The notes beneath the pieces are model-generated. The model did not search any database, was not told the DNA's origin, and was given only the letters and a program-made list of their open reading frames with translations. From Candidatus Saccharimonadota bacterium (GTDB lineage: Bacteria > Patescibacteriota > Saccharimonadia > Saccharimonadales > Saccharimonadaceae): a DNA stretch of 37,204 nucleotides. The first letter of the stretch is position 1, and each line of letters starts with the position of its first letter. The DNA lies in NCBI GenBank assembly GCA_017431745.1, contig JAFRKK010000006.1, forward strand, positions 1-37,204, written 5' to 3'. The translations under genes were made by a program, and so were the position numbers. Below, in pieces: positions 33,773 through 37,204 of the stretch.

Positions 33773-34191
33773 TGGATGGTGGTGTAATTACATTTATCGT
33801 AGCAATCCTGATTGTGGCGGTGCTGGTATTTATAGCGATACTTTTGACTGGCAAACGCGGTTATACGTTTAACAAAGAAGTTTACCAAGCAAAGTTTTTG
33901 GAAATTGAGAACAAGTTTAAAAAAGAAAATCCAGCCTCGTACGTGACGACAGTAATAAATGGCGACAAGTTGTTAGACAAGGCGATGATGGAAATGGGGG
34001 TGCCGGGTAAAACGATGGGGGAACGATTGAAACGCTGCGGAGATAAATTCACAAATTTGAACGGAGTGTGGCAGGCGCATAAATTACGTAATGCGATAGC
34101 CCACGAAACAGATGTAGAAGTAAGTTATAAACGAGCTTATAATGCGCTGGCGATTTATAAGCAAGCATTAAAGGATTTAGGAGCAATATGA
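33772..34191 (+). CDS. Membrane protein with HEPN-like cytoplasmic part, in the gat operon
   Basis: 139 aa, unknown function. One N-terminal transmembrane segment (about 4-27, VITFIVAILIVAVLVFIAILL) is followed by an alpha-helical domain: YQAKFLEIENKFKKENPASY, KLLDKAMMEMGVPGKTMGERLKR, then HKLRNAIAHETDVEVSYKRAYNALAIYKQALKDLG. RNAIAH fits the Rx4-6H motif of HEPN ribonuclease-like domains, and the helix arrangement agrees, but the family is not certain. It is embedded between gatA (TAATG overlap) and gatB (ATGA overlap), so it is made together with the amidotransferase; no known role for such a protein there is recognised. Confidence 0.6.
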   Translation: MDGGVITFIVAILIVAVLVFIAILLTGKRGYTFNKEVYQAKFLEIENKFKKENPASYVTTVINGDKLLDKAMMEMGVPGKTMGERLKRCGDKFTNLNGVWQAHKLRNAIAHETDVEVSYKRAYNALAIYKQALKDLGAI

Positions 34192-35702
34192 AATATACAC
34201 CGACGATTGGGATTGAATGTCACGTACAGCTATGCACGAAAACGAAATTGTTTTCTGAAGTAGATAATGATGCGCGTGGCAAAGAGCCGAATTCTTGTGT
34301 ATCGCCAGTGGACTATGCGATGCCGGGGATGTTACCACGATTAAACGGCGAAGCGATTAAGTTCGCAATTCGAGCAGGCCGCGCGATGAATTGCGAAATT
34401 AATGCATATTCGCGGTTTGATAGGAAACATTATTTTTACCCAGATTCGCCGAAGGGATATCAGATTTCGCAGTTTTATCATCCAATTATTGGGGCGGGGT
34501 ATGTGGAACTTCCGTCGAGCACGAAAGTGCGAATTGAACATGCGCACCTTGAGGGTGATGCAGGGAAATTGACACATTTTGACACTTATTCACTTGTGGA
34601 TTTAAACCGTGTCGATACGCCGCTGATTGAAATTGTGTCAATGCCGGATATTCACTCGTCAAAAGATGTACACGATTATTGTAAAGAACTTTGGCGCTTG
34701 ATGTGCTATGCTGGGGTGACTTATGGAGATCTTTATAACGGAAATATGCGGTTTGATGTAAACGTATCGGTGGCGCCGGAAGGGTCATCGGAGTCAGGTA
34801 CGCGCGCGGAAGTGAAGAATTTAAATTCGTTTAGATCAGCTGAAAGAGCAGCGGAATACGAAATTAAGAGGCAGACTAAGCTTCTTGAAAAAGGTGAAAA
34901 AGTTGTTCAGGAAACTAGAGGGTGGAATGATGCTACTGGCGTAACGACTGGACAGAGATCTAAGGAGGAAGCGAAGGACTATCGCTATATGCCGGAGCCG
35001 GATATTCCACCGATTCATCTTTCGTCAGAGTTTATTGATGAAGAGTCGGCAAAGTTGCCGTTGATGCCGGCGGATTATCGCAAGCTGTTTGATGGTGTCA
35101 TTAAATCAGATATACTGGAGGTCTTGCTCGACTATCCGCAACTAATGAACAGTCTTCGAGAACTAAGCACTAGAGAAGATGGCTTTCTCGGGGACGGGTC
35201 GCTCGCGCCCGTCGTCACGGGGCTCGCGCCCTCATCCTCGGTCGTAACCTCCGGAAGCCCCTCAAAAGCATCTTCTCTAGTGCTTTTGATTTCTAATCTG
35301 TTCGCTTCGGTGCTGCTTGCGGAGGAGAAGTCGGCAGAGTATTTGAATGATTTGCCGACAGCAGCTGAACTTAACGAGTTAGCGGAAATGAATATCAAGA
35401 AAGAATTGTCTTCGACTGCGACCAAGGAAGTGTTCCTAAGGCTATTTGATCCACAGATGAAAGGTCGCGGCGCAAAGCAAATTGCGAAGGAGCTAGGGTT
35501 AATTCAGGAAAATGATTTGGGGGCTTTGGAAAAGATAGTAGATGCAGTGCTAGCGAAGCCAGAAACCCAGAAAGCTCAAGCCGATTTTAAGGCAGGTGAG
35601 GAAAAAGTAATTGGTTTTCTGGTAGGACAAGTGATGAAGGAGTCTAAAGGTAAGGCGAACCCTTCAGCCGTACAGGACATTTTGCGAAAGAAATTGGCTT
35701 AG
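34188..35702 (+). CDS. gatB: Aspartyl/glutamyl-tRNA amidotransferase subunit B, with a palindromic insertion
   Basis: Binds and phosphorylates the mischarged tRNA. 504 aa. N-terminal: TPTIGIECHVQLCTKTKLFSE, then NSCVSPVDYAMPGMLPRLN and FDRKHYFYPDSPKGYQISQFYHPI, the GatB/PET112 signature. The tail domain has DLGALEKIVDAVLAKPETQKAQADFKAGEEKVIGFLVGQVMKESKGKANP, the YqeY-like region. An insert of about 35 residues ([20 protein letters not shown]...) lies in the helical middle, between ELSTRED and LVLLISNL, from the palindrome 35165-35285. The last overlap in the operon is ATGA with the HEPN-like gene. No terminator is seen, but a new promoter starts 8 bp downstream. Confidence 0.94.
   Translation: MKYTPTIGIECHVQLCTKTKLFSEVDNDARGKEPNSCVSPVDYAMPGMLPRLNGEAIKFAIRAGRAMNCEINAYSRFDRKHYFYPDSPKGYQISQFYHPIIGAGYVELPSSTKVRIEHAHLEGDAGKLTHFDTYSLVDLNRVDTPLIEIVSMPDIHSSKDVHDYCKELWRLMCYAGVTYGDLYNGNMRFDVNVSVAPEGSSESGTRAEVKNLNSFRSAERAAEYEIKRQTKLLEKGEKVVQETRGWNDATGVTTGQRSKEEAKDYRYMPEPDIPPIHLSSEFIDEESAKLPLMPADYRKLFDGVIKSDILEVLLDYPQLMNSLRELSTREDGFLGDGSLAPVVTGLAPSSSVVTSGSPSKASSLVLLISNLFASVLLAEEKSAEYLNDLPTAAELNELAEMNIKKELSSTATKEVFLRLFDPQMKGRGAKQIAKELGLIQENDLGALEKIVDAVLAKPETQKAQADFKAGEEKVIGFLVGQVMKESKGKANPSAVQDILRKKLA
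35165..35285. repeat. In-frame palindromic insertion in gatB
   Basis: Arms 35165-35186 and 35264-35285 are inverted copies (one base out of register). The core 35187-35263 contains CCCGT-CGTC-ACGGG and is the near-identical reverse complement of the uvrB core. On both strands it is free of stops in the frame used. Confidence 0.88.
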
Positions 35703-35709
35703 GATTTAG

Positions 35710-35738
35710 TTGACAAAATAGCTATTCTATGATAGAAT
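35710..35738 (+). promoter_or_regulatory. Promoter of the 35745 RNA gene
   Basis: TTGACA (35710-35715), 17 bp spacer, TAGAAT (35733-35738). A strong consensus with no ORF downstream until fusA. Confidence 0.75.
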
Positions 35739-35744
35739 TGGAGT

Positions 35745-36029
35745 GTTCAACCGTTTTTGCTTTTGCGGTTGTTGGCTTAATTTGTCCGCAAATACTAATT
35801 TATGGTATTTGCGGACAAGCTCCTTAAAATAGAAAGAAGTACACAAGAAATGAGAAATAACGTTAATTTGGGCCGACGGGTCCAAAAAGCAATAAGTATA
35901 GCTATGATTTAAATATTCTCATACACCTTTTGAATAAGTAACTGTTCATTAATATTCAAAAACCCTCTAGCTTGTCGTACTTCTATCTATACAGGCCGGT
36001 TGCTCATTTGCACCGGCCATTTTTTTAGT
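35745..36029 (+). ncRNA. Structured noncoding RNA gene of about 280 nt, unassigned
   Basis: A strong promoter and an intrinsic terminator bracket about 280 nt without a credible ORF. Visible helices: CAACCG with CGGTTG (35748-35771); perfect 14 bp 35782-35795 with 35805-35818; a closing stem 35835-35847 with 35971-35984; inside it ATGAGAA with TTCTCAT (35850-35856, 35916-35922) and TTTGGGCC-GACG-GGTCCAAA (35867-35886). I checked by eye for the landmark sequences of SRP RNA (GGAAGC), RNase P (GAGGAAAGUCC), tmRNA and T-box (AGGGTGG) and found none. It may be a 6S-like or new RNA, or a leader that terminates before fusA. Confidence 0.65.
35994..36027 (+). terminator. Intrinsic terminator of the 35745 RNA
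   Basis: GGCCGGT (35994-36000) and ACCGGCC (36012-36018), loop 11 nt, followed by ATTTTTTT. A textbook terminator. Confidence 0.88.
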
Positions 36030-36030
36030 C

Positions 36031-36114
36031 TGGGGTTTTCTTTCGGGAAAGAAAACCCCAACAAAAGAAAGCCAGTTCTAAATTTGAAATGGAAATGAAT
36101 TCCATTTCAAATTT
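36031..36114. repeat. Second copy of the palindrome plus GGAARTGAATTCC double hairpin
   Basis: TGGGGTTTTCTTTC pairs with GAAAGAAAACCCCA (36031-36060). Then comes CAAAAGAAA, then a hairpin with 15 bp arms 36080-36094 and 36100-36114 whose centre is GGAAATGAATTCC. Order and spacing match 9202-9283. Confidence 0.7.
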
Positions 36115-36126
36115 TGATTTTTATGG

Positions 36127-36200
36127 TATAATACTCTTAATGAGTCTTTTTTGAGCGTGGAAATCTTAAATTAGACAATTAATAATAAATTATAAAGGAG
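36127..36200 (+). promoter_or_regulatory. fusA promoter and leader
   Basis: TATAAT at 36127-36132, then a leader of roughly 65 nt with ACTC..GAGT (hairpin near 36133-36145) and ribosome-binding site AAGGAG (36195-36200), 3 nt before ATG 36204. Confidence 0.6.
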
Positions 36201-36203
36201 CAT

Positions 36204-37204
36204 ATGGCTGACATAAAAGATTTAAGCAAGCTGCGAAATATCGGGATTATTGCTCATATTGACGCTGGCAAAACTACGACTTCAGAAGCGATTTTGTATC
36301 GTACTGGTCTGAAGCACAAAATTGACCTTGTGAAAGGTGGTACTGGTGGTGCTGACACCGACTGGATGGAGCAGGAAAAGGAGCGTGGTATTACGATTAC
36401 TTCCGCTGCGGTGACTGTTTATTGGAAGAATCATCAAATTAACATTATTGATACCCCGGGGCACATCGACTTTACCGCTGAGGTAGAGCGCTCACTGCGT
36501 GTACTTGACGGTGCTGTGGTGGTGTTTGATGGTAAGATGGGTGTAGAAGCGCAGTCTGAAACTGTGTGGCGCCAGGCTACTAAATACGGTGTGCCGCGGA
36601 TTTGTTTTGTGAACAAAATTAACCAAATTGGTGGCGATTTTTACAAATCGCTCGATTCGATTCACAAACGTCTTTCTAAGAATGCGGTAGCGATTCATCT
36701 ACCTATTGGTTTCGAAAAAGATATTTGCGGTGTAGTTGACCTCATCGATATGAAAGCTTACACCTACAAAGATTATGCTGACCATGAATTAACTGTGGGT
36801 GAAATTCCAGCCGATATGGTAGAAAAAGCCAAAAATGCTCGTTCGATGTTGATTGAGGAAGCCGTACAAGCTGACGAAAAATTGATGGAAAAATTCTTCA
36901 ACGAAGGTGAGGACGCAATTACTGAAGCTGAGCTTAAAGCTGCTCTTCGTAAGCGCGTGCTTGACGGTGACTTCTTCCTAGTTACCGGTGGTGATGGCCG
37001 TGGGGTGATCGTGGAGAAGGTGCTTGACCTGATGACCGACTATTTGCCTTCGCCGCTTGATCGTGACCAGGGCCAAACAGTGGGAGTAGACCCAAAGACC
37101 GGTGACCAAATCGTGCGTAAGGCCGACAACTCTGAGCCTTTGACTGCTTTGGCATTTAAGATTGCAACTGACCCATTTGTGGGTAAGTTAATCTTTATCC
37201 GCGT
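36204..37204 (+). CDS. fusA: Elongation factor G (partial, runs off the right edge)
   Basis: Translocase GTPase that moves tRNAs and mRNA through the ribosome and helps RRF split it. About 333 N-terminal residues are visible. It starts ADIKDLSKLRNIGIIAHIDA; the P-loop is AHIDAGKTT and the switch I region is EQEKERGITITSAA. DTPGHIDF follows, and the NKIN motif is VFCVNKIN-like (ICFVNKINQIGGDF), where the usual asparagine-lysine-x-aspartate is NKIN. Domain G' follows, with FNEGEDAITEAELKAALRKRV. Last visible is the LDLMTDYLPSPLD segment before domain II. AAGGAG and a promoter are visible upstream. The NKIN form departs from the common NKMD. Confidence 0.95.
   Translation, partial: MADIKDLSKLRNIGIIAHIDAGKTTTSEAILYRTGLKHKIDLVKGGTGGADTDWMEQEKERGITITSAAVTVYWKNHQINIIDTPGHIDFTAEVERSLRVLDGAVVVFDGKMGVEAQSETVWRQATKYGVPRICFVNKINQIGGDFYKSLDSIHKRLSKNAVAIHLPIGFEKDICGVVDLIDMKAYTYKDYADHELTVGEIPADMVEKAKNARSMLIEEAVQADEKLMEKFFNEGEDAITEAELKAALRKRVLDGDFFLVTGGDGRGVIVEKVLDLMTDYLPSPLDRDQGQTVGVDPKTGDQIVRKADNSEPLTALAFKIATDPFVGKLIFIR

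Overview
The window reads as a chromosomal segment of a Candidatus Saccharibacteria (TM7)-type Patescibacterium. This is inferred from gene content and style, not from a marker search. The signs are: small, tightly packed housekeeping genes; TGA used as a normal stop (uppS, frr, gatC and the first phosphoketolase gene), which argues against the Gracilibacteria code; a GatCAB amidotransferase; a short EF-Ts; a zinc-free L31; large secreted proteins with a C-terminal Fibrobacter-succinogenes-major-paralog (FISUMP) domain; and many genes with a -10 box only 6-7 nt before ATG, so probably leaderless mRNAs. There are no rRNA genes, CRISPR arrays or transposases.

Layout. 1-740: start of a leftward gene with a structured leader, a divergent promoter pair and a tiny rightward ORF. 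800-2080: enolase (-). 2138-6882: membrane protein, uvrC, secG and a membrane-anchored peptide-binding protein (+). 6925-9131: tRNA-Leu(GAG) and two exported surface proteins (+). 9291-10585: tsf and rpsB (-). 10776-12840: a long hairpin element, FISUMP gene 2 (-), its leader and divergent promoters. 13029-13973: a second tiny ORF and a ClpP-family protease. 14026-17752: rpmE2, frr, uppS, rseP and a CPBP protease. 17814-22309: greA, a palindrome, lysS, a DUF167 gene (-) and uvrB. 22310-24600: an accessory island with a CdiA-CT-like nuclease (-), a duplicated uvrB tail and FISUMP gene 3 (-) with its leader. 24703-26804: phosphoketolase split into two overlapping genes. 26810-32005: a PIN-TRAM protein, PBP1A (-) and murJ. 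32022-35702: gatC, gatA, a membrane HEPN-like protein and gatB. 35710-36029: an unassigned structured RNA gene. 36204-end: fusA (partial).

Two systems stand out. (1) Five housekeeping genes (uvrC, lysS, uvrB, gatA, gatB) each carry an in-frame palindromic insertion of about 90-135 bp. The outer arms differ in every gene, while four share a CCCGT-N4-ACGGG core; the uvrB and gatB cores are nearly identical but in opposite orientation. They resemble Rickettsia palindromic elements in principle, but the arms are locus-specific inverted duplications. (2) Three leftward genes (two complete FISUMP genes and the gene cut by the left edge) have a roughly 230-310 nt leader with one conserved architecture. 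A closed multi-helix domain holds segment A in a loop, followed by B and then C. A and C are each complementary to B over 16-18 nt, so a pseudoknot (A:B) and a hairpin (B:C) exclude each other. The primary sequence differs between copies, but pairing is kept, often through G-U changes.

Also notable: FISUMP C-termini with C-ending codons reminiscent of diversity-generating-retroelement variable regions (no reverse transcriptase is in view), a promoter type shared by FISUMP leaders, tiny ORFs and the nuclease, and a duplicated uvrB 3' end that flanks the nuclease gene.
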